NCBI GenBank assembly: GCA_963770915.1
Contig: CAVYRG010000001.1
Span: 3,224,001-3,288,000 of the forward strand
Length of the DNA: 64,000 nt
Direction of reading: 5' to 3'
Source of the DNA: PALSA-270 sp963770915
GTDB lineage: Bacteria > Acidobacteriota > Terriglobia > Terriglobales > Acidobacteriaceae
Both the position numbers and the translations under genes were made by a program. Of this stretch, positions 43,366 to 51,723 are shown one piece after another. How positions within the stretch are numbered: position 1 is the stretch's first letter; the number at the start of each line of letters is the position of its first letter. Below the pieces are notes generated by a model, which saw nothing but the letters and a program-made list of their open reading frames with translations, was not told the DNA's origin and did not search any database.

Positions 43366-44430
43366 TTATTCGATTGAGATTTTTCTTAGCAGCTTGAAGT
43401 CGCTGAGCATTTTGCCCGTGCCCAGCACCACGCTGCACAGCGGATCGTCAGCGATGGAAACCGGCAGGCCGGTTTCCTCGCGGATGCGCTTGTCTAAATT
43501 CTTGAGCAGCGCCCCACCACCGGTAAGTACGATGCCGCGATCGCTAATGTCAGCGGAAAGCTCGGGTGGCGTGCGTTCCAGCGCCACGCGAATGGCGTTC
43601 ATCACCGTGGACACGCATTCGCTGAGCGACTCGCGCACTTCGCTGTCATCCACCGTGATCGTCTTGGGCACGCCTTCAATCAGGTTTCGGCCCTTGATTT
43701 CCATGGTCAGCGGTTTGTCCAGCGGATAAGCCGAACCGATTTCGATCTTGATCTGTTCCGCGGTGCGCTCGCCGATCAGCAAGTTATATTTCCGTTTGAG
43801 GTAATTCATGATGGCCTCATCCATCTGATTGCCGGCCATGCGCACGGAGCGCGAATAGACGATGCCGCTCAGAGAAATCACTGCAATGTCGGTGGTGCCC
43901 CCGCCGATGTCGACCACCATGTTGCCGGAGGGTTCCGTGATGGGCAGCCCCGCGCCGATGGCAGCGACCATCGCCTGCTCGACTAGATGCACCTCGCTGG
44001 CCTTGGCGCGATACGCCGAATCCATCACGGCGCGCTTTTCCACCTGGGTGATTTCGGAAGGCACGCCGATCACGATCCGCGGATGGACCATCATTTTTCG
44101 GTTGTGCGCCTTCTGGATGAAGTAGTTCAGCATCTTCTCGGTGACTTTGAAGTCGGCGATCACGCCGTCCTTCATGGGCTTGATGGCAACGATGTTGCCG
44201 GGGGTTCGGCCCAGCATTTCCTTGGCTTCTTTGCCGACAGCCTCGACCTCGCTGGTGTTTTTGTTGATGGCGACGATCGAAGGCTCGTTCACCACGATGC
44301 CCTTGCCACGGGCATACACCAGCGTATTCGCCGTGCCCAGATCTATCGCAAGATCGCTGGAAAACAAGCTGAACAGCGACCGCAGGTTGTGCCAGCGCGT
44401 TGCGCTCGAGTGAAAGCCATTTGATGACAT
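43366..44430 (-). CDS. mreB: Actin-like rod-shape protein MreB
   Basis: 354 residues with all actin-fold nucleotide motifs: IDLGTANTLVYARGKGIVVN (phosphate 1), VVDIGGGTTDIAVISLSGI (phosphate 2) and GIVLTGGGALLKNLDKRI (adenosine). GVPSEITQVEKRAV and KPMKDGVIADF are classic MreB strings. It forms the membrane filaments that position the elongation machinery. It is the first gene of the cluster. The 261-nt gap upstream (44431..44691) shows no gene. Confidence 0.97.
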   Translation of the reverse strand: MSSNGFHSSATRWHNLRSLFSLFSSDLAIDLGTANTLVYARGKGIVVNEPSIVAINKNTSEVEAVGKEAKEMLGRTPGNIVAIKPMKDGVIADFKVTEKMLNYFIQKAHNRKMMVHPRIVIGVPSEITQVEKRAVMDSAYRAKASEVHLVEQAMVAAIGAGLPITEPSGNMVVDIGGGTTDIAVISLSGIVYSRSVRMAGNQMDEAIMNYLKRKYNLLIGERTAEQIKIEIGSAYPLDKPLTMEIKGRNLIEGVPKTITVDDSEVRESLSECVSTVMNAIRVALERTPPELSADISDRGIVLTGGGALLKNLDKRIREETGLPVSIADDPLCSVVLGTGKMLSDFKLLRKISIE

Positions 44431-44691
44431 GACGGGAAGCTTCTCTCTGCCTTCTTGAACTCTGTCTGTCCGGGATCGCCCCGGGTGTTGCTGGCGGGAG
44501 AACTTAAGTCTGGAGCCTTAACCCCTCTCCCGAAAACAGCGACGCTCAAAATGTTCGGGTCTCAATTCCCGAGCTACCTTCGTGCAATTTTGCCGATTTT
44601 CTAATCCTGTGGGAATTCTATGGGAGATTCCCCACTCCCCGCCCAATCGAAAGGGCTTGCACCTCAGTAGTCCGGTTCGGACCCTTTTACC

Positions 44692-45990
44692 TCACTGGAT
44701 TACTACCTTCTTCTGCAGGGTATTGACCCCTCCCTTGGTGTCCTGGGCCGTTATGGTGATCACGCTTTCCCCCGCCGGCAAAGGCGGGGTGAAATAGTGG
44801 AAGCTGCCGTCCCCTCCAACCATCGGCACCTCATGGCCATTGACCATGACTCGCGCGCCAGCCTCAGTCTTGCCGGTCAACTCGATCACTCGCCCGTGTT
44901 GCATGAGCGGGTTCAGTTGCAGTGGGATGGCCACCATGTGGCTGTCCTTGCCCTTCGGAATGATGGTAAAGCGGTTCTTTTCGCTCTCCGCCGACTCTTT
45001 ACCAGCGGCATCATACGACTGCACTTCCCAGTAGTACGCGCCCTCGGTCAGGCCGGTGACTTCGACGTCGGCAGACTTCACTTTGCGATCGGCAACGGTG
45101 GAAGAAAAGTAGGGCGTATGGGAGATTCGCAGGCGGTAGCCGACCGCGTTGGCCATCGGAGTCCATGAAAATTCGACCGGCTTGTCCGCGTCGGAGATAA
45201 AGATCGGCATCATGTTGGCCGGCGAAATCGGCGTCGGCGGTCCAATCTCTTTTATCTTGGCCATGTGCGCAGACTGAGCTTCGAAGCTCACCTTTTCCCA
45301 GTCCGCCAGGTGCACCACTTCGCCGTTGCGCGCTACATCGCCGGATCCTTTTTTGATCAAAATCTCGGACTGATTGGCCGAGGGATCGTTGTGCACCATC
45401 GCAGCGCTTTCCGGCGCCAGAGAAGCCGTGGCTCCGGAAACGATCACTTCCGACTTCGAGCCGCGCACATACGCTGCCGTCGCCAGGTCCACGGTTCCGG
45501 TGGTCACGGCCACGGAGACGTTGGTCTGCTGCTGTTCATTGGCCGAGTTTTCCTCAATCACAATCAAGGAGTCCTGCTTCACCGTGTAGTTTGTGGCGTC
45601 GCTGAAGACAATCTTCGCCATGCCCTCGGGACCGGTTTGCACTACGTCGCCTTTTTCCAGAGGCACGCTATAGTCGGCCGCCACCCAGCTGTTGCTGTTC
45701 GCTTTCTTCACGCGCACCGTGCCGTCGAGGGCGGTGAAGTGCGCCTGCTGGGAACTCATGGTTCCAGATTTCCCTGTCGTGCCGGCCACTCCCGCGACCT
45801 GATCCAGCAGCTTGCTGAAAACGTTGCCGACCGCCTTCACCTTGCTATCGGTAAATTGCGGAAACGCGAAGTGCAGAGCCGCGGAAAAAGCCAGCAGCAC
45901 GGCCATTATCGCAAGCAAAACGCTGCGGTAAGTGACGGTCTTCCACGCTACATGGATTCCCGGCTTGCTCTTCGCAGACACTACGTCCAC
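44692..45990 (-). CDS. FecR-domain membrane-anchored protein with C-terminal beta domains
   Basis: 432 residues from GTG 45990. One membrane helix (about 26-46) leads to a periplasmic FecR domain (about 88-190: TALDGTVRVKKANSNSWVAA, LEKGDVVQTGPEGMAKIVFS). A fibronectin-like domain follows (YRLRISHTPYFSSTVADRKV, GAYYWEVQSYDAAGKES). The end is an Ig-like domain (GKTEAGARVMVNGHEVPMVG). Unlike classical FecR there is no N-terminal sigma-factor-binding region. Such proteins in Acidobacteriota probably act as envelope scaffolds or glycan binders. Being upstream of mreB on the same strand, it may belong to the envelope group. Confidence 0.78.
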   Translation of the reverse strand: MDVVSAKSKPGIHVAWKTVTYRSVLLAIMAVLLAFSAALHFAFPQFTDSKVKAVGNVFSKLLDQVAGVAGTTGKSGTMSSQQAHFTALDGTVRVKKANSNSWVAADYSVPLEKGDVVQTGPEGMAKIVFSDATNYTVKQDSLIVIEENSANEQQQTNVSVAVTTGTVDLATAAYVRGSKSEVIVSGATASLAPESAAMVHNDPSANQSEILIKKGSGDVARNGEVVHLADWEKVSFEAQSAHMAKIKEIGPPTPISPANMMPIFISDADKPVEFSWTPMANAVGYRLRISHTPYFSSTVADRKVKSADVEVTGLTEGAYYWEVQSYDAAGKESAESEKNRFTIIPKGKDSHMVAIPLQLNPLMQHGRVIELTGKTEAGARVMVNGHEVPMVGGDGSFHYFTPPLPAGESVITITAQDTKGGVNTLQKKVVIQ

Positions 45991-46206
45991 CAGACCCCCG
46001 CAAGCTCGTAGGATATCAGTGTAATTGCAATATTATCACAAACTTAAGTACCCAAAACCAGTTAACGATCCGGGAACCTATTTGCAAGCTTGCGGAAGTT
46101 CTGTGGCGGGACCAACTCTATAGAAGCTGCAGACCAATAGCGTACTCCCTCCGCCCCTTGTGGGTGTTTGAGGCCGGGTTGTAGCATGCCATTGCGGGAG
46201 GATTCT

Positions 46207-47742
46207 ATGGCCACCGACACTCTGACCGGTCCAGCGATCCTGGGCAGCAAAACCGCCAAGGTTTACAAGAACTTTATCGACGGCGAGTGGGTCGAAGCCT
46301 CGACCGGCGAGACTTTCGAGAACCGCAACCCCGCCGACACGCGGGAGTTGGTGGGCATTTTCCAGAAATCCGGCAGAGCCGATGTCGACGCCGCCGTCGA
46401 TGCCGCTACGCGAGCCTTCGCTAAATGGCGGCTGGTGCCCGCGCCGCGCCGCGCCGAAATCGTATATCGCGCCGCGGAAATGCTGATCGAGCGCAAAGAA
46501 GACTACGCCCGCGACATGACCCGCGAGATGGGCAAAATTCTCAATGAAACCCGCGGCGACGTGCAGGAAGCCATCGACACCGCCTACTACTTCGCCGGCG
46601 AAGGCCGCCGCCTGTTCGGGCCCACCACACCTTCCGAACTGCCCAATAAATTCGCCATGGCGGTTCGCCAGCCCATCGGGGTCTGCGGCATGATCGCGCC
46701 CTGGAATTTCCCCATGGCGATTCCTTCGTGGAAGCTTCTGCCGGCAATCGTCTGCGGCAACACCTGCGTCATCAAGCCCGCGCAGGATACGCCGCTTTCC
46801 ACGTTCAATCTTGTCAACGTCCTTACCGACGCTGGTTTGCCGAAGGGTGTGGTGAATATCGTCACCGGCTTCGGCCCCGAGGTTGGTGCGCCGTTGAGCG
46901 AGCATCCGGATGTCAAAGCCATTTCGCTCACCGGTTCGAGCGCCGTCGGCCGCATCGTCGGCGCCACCGCAGCGCAGAGTTTTAAGCATTGCTCGCTGGA
47001 GCTGGGCGGCAAAAATCCCATGATCGTGCTCGATGACGCCAATCTCGACCTCGCCATCGAAGGCGGCCTCTGGGGCGGCTTCGGCACCACCGGCCAGCGC
47101 TGCACCGCGACCAGCCGCATCATCGTGCAAAAAGATGTCTACGGAGAGTTTGTCGAGCGCTACGTCGAGCGCGCTAAGCGACTGAAAGTCGGCAACGGGT
47201 TGGACGAGACCGTCGAGATGGGTCCGGCCATCAACCAAAAGCAACTTAAGACCGACCTCGACTATGTCGCCATCGGCAAGGCCGAAGGCGCAAAGCTGAC
47301 GTGTGGCGGCAATCGCCTCGATCAAGGCGAATATCAACACGGTTGGTTCATGGAGCCAGCGGTTTTTACGGATGTCGACCCCAAAATGCGCATCGCGCAG
47401 GAGGAAATCTTCGGCCCGGTGGTTTCGATCATTCCCTGCGACAACCTTGAGCACGCCATCGAAATCGCCAACGGCATCGAGTACGGATTATCCTCCGCGC
47501 TCTACACCCGAGACGTCAATCGCGCCTTCGCCGCCATACGCGACCTGCACGCCGGCATCACTTACATCAACGCACCCACCATCGGCGCCGAGGTGCACCT
47601 GCCTTTCGGAGGAGTGAAGGCCACCGGCAATGGCCATCGCGAAGGCGGCCTCGGCGCGATTGATTTCTATACGGAGTGGAAGGCTGTCTACGTCGACTAT
47701 TCGGACAAGCTGCAGAAGGCGCAGATCGACCGGGCGGAGTGA
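46207..47742 (+). CDS. NAD(P)-dependent aldehyde dehydrogenase
   Basis: 511 residues from ATG 46207 (GGGAGG, 5-nt spacer); the frame is open upstream to 46168. Catalytic Cys299 lies in GTTGQRCTATSR, general base Glu265 in LELGGKNPMIV, and the cofactor strand in IAPWNFPMAIPSWKLLPA. The C-terminal PFGGVKATGNGHREGG and FYTEWKAVYVDYS resemble semialdehyde dehydrogenases such as ketoglutarate- or aminoadipate-semialdehyde enzymes. Exact substrate is unknown. It differs clearly from the dehydrogenase at 27689 (ELGGKNP against EMSSTNP). Confidence 0.88.
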   Translation: MATDTLTGPAILGSKTAKVYKNFIDGEWVEASTGETFENRNPADTRELVGIFQKSGRADVDAAVDAATRAFAKWRLVPAPRRAEIVYRAAEMLIERKEDYARDMTREMGKILNETRGDVQEAIDTAYYFAGEGRRLFGPTTPSELPNKFAMAVRQPIGVCGMIAPWNFPMAIPSWKLLPAIVCGNTCVIKPAQDTPLSTFNLVNVLTDAGLPKGVVNIVTGFGPEVGAPLSEHPDVKAISLTGSSAVGRIVGATAAQSFKHCSLELGGKNPMIVLDDANLDLAIEGGLWGGFGTTGQRCTATSRIIVQKDVYGEFVERYVERAKRLKVGNGLDETVEMGPAINQKQLKTDLDYVAIGKAEGAKLTCGGNRLDQGEYQHGWFMEPAVFTDVDPKMRIAQEEIFGPVVSIIPCDNLEHAIEIANGIEYGLSSALYTRDVNRAFAAIRDLHAGITYINAPTIGAEVHLPFGGVKATGNGHREGGLGAIDFYTEWKAVYVDYSDKLQKAQIDRAE

Positions 47743-47759
47743 CGTGTCGAGAAATTACC

Positions 47760-48101
47760 CTAGATATTCCTTACCCCAAAGCGAAACAGATAGCAAATCG
47801 CCACCAAGAAAGAAGCATGGAAGGCAAAGCTCAACACCAATAGCACGACTCCATACTGACTGCCCTTGAATTTTATGTAGAGGTCAAGGATGTAGCTGTA
47901 GGCCACGCCGCAGAAGATCGTCACCAGCAGGCACAGCCAAGACCGTTGTAGAAGCCACATTCCTTGCAGGTGACCCGCCTGGTCATGCAGGAATGTCACC
48001 GAGAGGACGAGCGCTCCGGTGGCCAGGTTCAGCACCGTGGTCATGTGCTCGCGAAAAAACTTGGCACGCTCTATTAGCGGGTTGTCATCGCCGTCAGCCA
48101 T
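47760..48101 (-). CDS. Small membrane protein of unknown function
   Basis: 113 residues from ATG 48101; an upstream ATG at 48146 is also possible. Three hydrophobic helices are visible (MTTVLNLATGALVLSVTFLH, SWLCLLVTIFCGVAYSYILD, VVLLVLSFAFHASFLVAICY). An N-terminal charged stretch DGDDNPLIERAKFFREH precedes them. It converges on the aldehyde dehydrogenase and lies 22 nt after the antitoxin-like gene on the same strand, so it could be the third gene of that operon. No family is recognised. Confidence 0.55.
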   Translation of the reverse strand: MADGDDNPLIERAKFFREHMTTVLNLATGALVLSVTFLHDQAGHLQGMWLLQRSWLCLLVTIFCGVAYSYILDLYIKFKGSQYGVVLLVLSFAFHASFLVAICYLFRFGVRNI

Positions 48102-48123
48102 AACCTCCCCACCTAACGCACCT

Positions 48124-48567
48124 TCATTTGCCCTGTTCAGCAACATCCCCCGCAGGCTGAATCATTTCCGGCTGGCCTTCCTGCACCACCTGCAGAATTT
48201 TTCCCAGCGCGCCCACCTCGACTTCTCCGCTTCGCAATCGCTCGCGAATAATGCGATGGCAACTGGCGTAAGGGATTTTCGTCCGCCGGGAAAGCTCCTG
48301 AATCGAGTTCGCACTCAGCCACGCTTCCACGTTCCGGTTTGCTTCCTCCAGGATTTGAGCGTAGGCGGTCACCACATCCGCCGCCGCTTCCTGCCTGCGT
48401 TGCCGCGAACGCGCCGTGTCGCGGGCGTTTTCCGCGGTCTGGGCCTGCTCCAGCAATTCCTGAATGAACTTGATCAGTTCGTCGAACTTCTGTGGCGTCA
48501 GGGTTACTCTGCGGCTGGCGGGATCGTAGGTCACATCGCTTTGTTTTAAAGGCAACTTGGTCTTCAC
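48124..48567 (-). CDS. Antitoxin-like HTH protein
   Basis: 147 residues from GTG 48567, with AGGAGG at 5-nt spacing. The N-terminal half is helical and charged (FDELIKFIQELLEQAQTAEN). A helix-turn-helix-like segment follows, SIQELSRRTKIPYASCHRII and RERLRSGEVEVGALGKIL. The gene starts 8 nt after the stop of the toxin-like gene, an order typical of HigBA-type modules (toxin first). The matching palindromes at 48904 are its probable targets. It is not recognised by name. Confidence 0.55.
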   Translation of the reverse strand: MKTKLPLKQSDVTYDPASRRVTLTPQKFDELIKFIQELLEQAQTAENARDTARSRQRRQEAAADVVTAYAQILEEANRNVEAWLSANSIQELSRRTKIPYASCHRIIRERLRSGEVEVGALGKILQVVQEGQPEMIQPAGDVAEQGK

Positions 48568-48575
48568 TGTTCCTC

Positions 48576-48899
48576 CTAAGGCTTGTGATCAAGCAGGGGA
48601 AGCACCCACCGCCTGAACCAGCCCGCTTCCTCAACCTCCTCGCTGCTTTCGTCCCATTTGAGATAGTTGAGAAAGATCATCTTGCCCTTCTCGTAGATCT
48701 CGTACCCGAGCAGCATTTTGCGGCCACCGCACGGGATCTGAATCTGCCAGGCATCGCCTTCCTGCCGGCATCCATAGCTGGCTGGGCGGCGGTCGGCTGC
48801 AAGCGCCGCCAGCGCGCTCTCAAGAGCCCCGTTCTCCTCCTTCGACAAGCCGCCGAGGCCGACGCCATCGATCAGGTAATCGTCGATGATCTCGTACAT
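48576..48899 (-). CDS. Toxin-like small protein (RelE/HigB-like guess)
   Basis: 107 residues. The end of the protein has RKMLLGYEIYEKGKMIFLNY, a beta hairpin and strand like the last strands of RelE-fold mRNA interferases. Residue pattern is not strong enough to be sure. The first gene of a two-gene unit with the HTH gene and a matched operator, it fits a toxin by position. The ATG lies 4 nt from the first palindrome. Confidence 0.45.
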   Translation of the reverse strand: MYEIIDDYLIDGVGLGGLSKEENGALESALAALAADRRPASYGCRQEGDAWQIQIPCGGRKMLLGYEIYEKGKMIFLNYLKWDESSEEVEEAGWFRRWVLPLLDHKP

Positions 48900-48903
48900 A
48901 GTT

Positions 48904-48951
48904 TATCCAAATATGGATACATGTCAATAACAAAATATCTAGTTTTGGATA
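48904..48951 (-). promoter_or_regulatory. Two 6-4-6 palindromic operator-like sites
   Basis: Site 1 is TATCCA-AATA-TGGATA (48904-48919), perfect. Site 2 is TATCTA-GTTT-TGGATA (48936-48951), five of six paired bases. Their centres are 32 nt apart, three helical turns. On the gene strand a TTGACA hexamer (48922-48927) lies between them. They abut the start of the toxin-like gene, as expected for autoregulation by the HTH product. Confidence 0.65.
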
Positions 48952-49149
48952 CGGTAAATCGGGGAAACAATACCACATTTTCCGAGGGTCCCTTGCGCCT
49001 TCGCAGCGCTGTTCGCGATGCGGGTGGGGCGCAGGTGGGCGAAGTACTCCCGGTTCAGCCGTGGATTCAAAGCCAGGTTCCGCGACACAGGTTCAAAGAA
49101 CGCGGCCGGCATGCTTCCATCTCGAGGCTTTGCACCTTAGAATCTCTCT

Positions 49150-50358
49150 ATGCCTCTTACTCAATCCCGAGAAATTTCGGCCGCCCACCGTCTCGACAAC
49201 GTCCGCTATGCTATCCGCGACCTTGCCGTCATTGCCGACGGCGTCGCCAAGCAGGGCCATCAGGTCCTTTACCTCAACGTGGGCGATCCCAATATTTTTG
49301 ATTTCGTCACCCCGCCTCACGTCGTCGAAGCGGCTTATAAGGCAATGCGCGACGGCAAGAACGGTTACGCGCCGTCGCTCGGCATTCCTGAGGCCATCGA
49401 GGCCATTCGCGGCGAAGCCGCGCGCAAGGGCATCACCAGCCTCCAGAACGTCTTCGTTACTTCCGGCGCCAGCGAAGCGGTCGACATCTGCCTGACCGCG
49501 CTGCTCAATCCTGGCGACGAGATTCTCACCCCATGTCCCGACTATCCGCTGTACTCGGCGGTGCTGTCCAAGCTGGGGACTCCCATCACGACTTATCTGC
49601 TGAACGAAGACGACGGCTGGCAGCCCGACCTGGTCGATCTCGGGAAGAAGATTAATTCCCGCACTCGCGCGTTCGTGCTCATCAATCCCAATAACCCAAC
49701 CGGCGCCGTCTGCTCGCGCAAAATGCTGGAGCGGATTGCGGAGCTGGCCCGCCGCCACAACCTGCTGATCTTCGCCGACGAGATTTACGACAAGCTCATG
49801 CTCGACGGCGATTCTCTGGTGGCGATGGCTTCGGTGGCGCCCGATCTGCCGGTGGTCACTTTCGGCGGGCTGTCCAAGAATTACCTCGCTCCCGGCTGGC
49901 GCATTGGCTGGGGCCTGGTGAGCGGCGAGGCCGCTGCGGTGAAACCGTATATCGAAGGCATTCATCGCCTGCTGCGCGCGCGCCTTTCCGCCAATCATCC
50001 CGAGCAGTACGCCATCAAGCCGGCGCTCGAGGGTCCGCAGGATCACTTGATCGAAGTCAACCGCAAGCTGCGCAACCGGCGCGATCTCACCATGAAGGCC
50101 TGCAACTCGATTCCGCGCATGAGCTGCGTCGCGCCGCGCGGCGCGTTCTACGCCTTCCCGCGCATCGACATTCCGGAAGATGATGAAACCTTCGCCAAGG
50201 AACTGATCCTGCAGAAGCACGTGGTGGTGGTGCATGGCTCCGGCTTCGGCCAGAAGCCCGGAACCCAGCACTATCGCATCGTCTTCCTGCCCGATGAGCC
50301 GACGCTCACACGCACCTACGGCGCCATCGCCGACTTCATGCGGGAAAGATACCGATGA
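49150..50358 (+). CDS. Class I/II PLP aminotransferase (alanine-aminotransferase-like)
   Basis: 402 residues. Fold type I landmarks: YLNVGDPNIFDFVTPPHVVE, NGYAPSLGIPEAIEAIRGE, FVTSGASEAVDICLTALLNP, LINPNNPTGAVCS, DEIYDKLM, the PLP-binding Lys243 in GGLSKNYLAPGWRIGW, and the C-terminal HVVVVHGSGFGQKPGTQHYR. It resembles AlaA/AlaC-type enzymes that interconvert alanine and pyruvate with 2-oxoglutarate. The substrate assignment is by resemblance only. It is divergent from the toxin/antitoxin-like unit across 250 nt. No strong ribosome site precedes the ATG. Confidence 0.88.
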   Translation: MPLTQSREISAAHRLDNVRYAIRDLAVIADGVAKQGHQVLYLNVGDPNIFDFVTPPHVVEAAYKAMRDGKNGYAPSLGIPEAIEAIRGEAARKGITSLQNVFVTSGASEAVDICLTALLNPGDEILTPCPDYPLYSAVLSKLGTPITTYLLNEDDGWQPDLVDLGKKINSRTRAFVLINPNNPTGAVCSRKMLERIAELARRHNLLIFADEIYDKLMLDGDSLVAMASVAPDLPVVTFGGLSKNYLAPGWRIGWGLVSGEAAAVKPYIEGIHRLLRARLSANHPEQYAIKPALEGPQDHLIEVNRKLRNRRDLTMKACNSIPRMSCVAPRGAFYAFPRIDIPEDDETFAKELILQKHVVVVHGSGFGQKPGTQHYRIVFLPDEPTLTRTYGAIADFMRERYR

Positions 50359-50361
50359 TTC

Positions 50362-50418
50362 TGTCATCCTGGGGAAGCGAGTCCTGCGGCGCGGGGCTCC
50401 GGCGAAGGATCTATGGGT
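50362..50418. repeat. Intergenic TCATCCTG-type repeat
   Basis: CTGTCATCCTGGGGAAGCGA ... GCGAAGGATCTATGGG begins just after the aminotransferase stop. Its layout (TGTCAT at the start, then GCGA and GCGAAGG) is related to the element at 39283. It may be a degraded copy. Confidence 0.45.
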
Positions 50419-50541
50419 TTGTCTTTTCGCGGCCGGCGCTATTCTCGGTTCATCGCTCTTTCGCCGGCGGTCTTGCGTCGCAAACAAAGTGTTTTCTCAA
50501 ATCGCTCTACAATTGCTGGCTCTTCGAGCTAGGAGGTTTGT

Positions 50542-51447
50542 ATGAAGCGATGCTGTACCCTTTTCTGGATCGTCGTCTTTTGCTCGTTTGGGTTGTGCGA
50601 CGAACAAACCGTTTTCAAAGACATTAAGATTCACCGCCACCACAGCGCTCAGAAGCGTGTGCTGGTCGATAAATCCGGCACGCTGGTCTTTGACGATTCG
50701 ACCCACAAGCTGAGTTTCACGGACGACGCTCAGGATCATTTTGAAGCCAGCTACGACGACGTGGTCAAGGCTGTGTTCGACTCGACCGCCCGCATGCGCG
50801 GGGGCGTACTTGCGGGGGCGGTTCCCATTGCGGGTATCGCAATCCAAGCCGCGCATGTAAATAAGTACTGGCTTTATCTCGCCTACAAGGATCAGGGCCG
50901 CGACGAAGACGTGCTTTTGGAGGCGCCTGGCGACCACTCTGACGAAGTCATCGCCAAGGCTCGCGCTGCCTTCGGCGCTCGGGTGACCGTATCGGACTTT
51001 CCAGAAAAGGGCGCGGAGATCAAGCCTGCCGATCTCCCGGCATTGAAATCAAAGCACTCGCTCAAGGTCAGCAAAGAAATCCACCCTATGCCTGAGATTA
51101 AGCCGGACAAGGCGACCATTTTGGTGGTCTGTCCACCGCTGGCGGCCCGTTACGCGGGAATGGGGAACCAATACAAGTTGCATGCGAATGACAAAGTTGT
51201 GGTCGTCAACGTCCAGGGCACATACGGCTATGCCTATCTCGACCCTGGGACATATCGGCTAGCGTCGCAGTCGGAAAACGCGAATGGCTTCGAGATGAAC
51301 CTCGAAGCCGGCCACGAATACTATTTCGTGCAGGAAACATTCATGGGAATGTGGAAAGGTCAGACCGCGTTGTCCAGAAACAGCCCGGAGCTTGTCACCT
51401 ACCTGGTGGACGGGGCCTACTATGCCGATTGGAAGCCAAAGGATTAG
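50542..51447 (+). CDS. Secreted protein with DUF2846-like C-terminal domain
   Basis: 301 residues; AGGAGG with 5-nt spacing precedes the ATG. A signal peptide (about 1-20, possibly cut near GLCDE) leads to an N-terminal beta domain (LVDKSGTLVFDDSTHKLSFT, FEASYDDVVKAVFD). The C-terminal 110 residues look like DUF2846: ILVVCPPLAARYAGMGNQYK, VVVNVQGTYGYAYLDPGTYR and LEAGHEYYFVQETFMG. The function of DUF2846 is unknown. It stands alone between the aminotransferase and the PBP-like gene. Confidence 0.65.
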   Translation: MKRCCTLFWIVVFCSFGLCDEQTVFKDIKIHRHHSAQKRVLVDKSGTLVFDDSTHKLSFTDDAQDHFEASYDDVVKAVFDSTARMRGGVLAGAVPIAGIAIQAAHVNKYWLYLAYKDQGRDEDVLLEAPGDHSDEVIAKARAAFGARVTVSDFPEKGAEIKPADLPALKSKHSLKVSKEIHPMPEIKPDKATILVVCPPLAARYAGMGNQYKLHANDKVVVVNVQGTYGYAYLDPGTYRLASQSENANGFEMNLEAGHEYYFVQETFMGMWKGQTALSRNSPELVTYLVDGAYYADWKPKD

Positions 51448-51723
51448 GCTCAAAACCGGGGCTGACCTGGCATTTTCAGGGGCGGCAGTGAGCGAAGCTC
51501 CATTCTCGGTTCCTCAAATGGCGGTGGTTAACGCGCTTGTCTTCCAACGGGACAGACCTGGCCCAATAGTAATCTTCCGGTAAACTTTTTCGTTGCCTGA
51601 AGGCCCTTAAGTCTCGTATTATCGACAAATTGCGAAACCTTGCGACGGCGCCAGCCGTTGGCAAGAGGTTCGCAGAAGTAACGTGACAAAGGCGAATTCC
51701 GGGGATTGGGTCATAGAGATTTA

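Noticed and set aside
46078..47454. 458-codon minus-strand open frame opposite the aldehyde dehydrogenase
   Set aside because: The plus strand carries all catalytic motifs of a dehydrogenase; the antisense frame has no motif and no ribosome site.
49093..50487. 464-codon minus-strand open frame opposite the aminotransferase
   Set aside because: Same argument: antisense shadow of a PLP enzyme with intact motifs.
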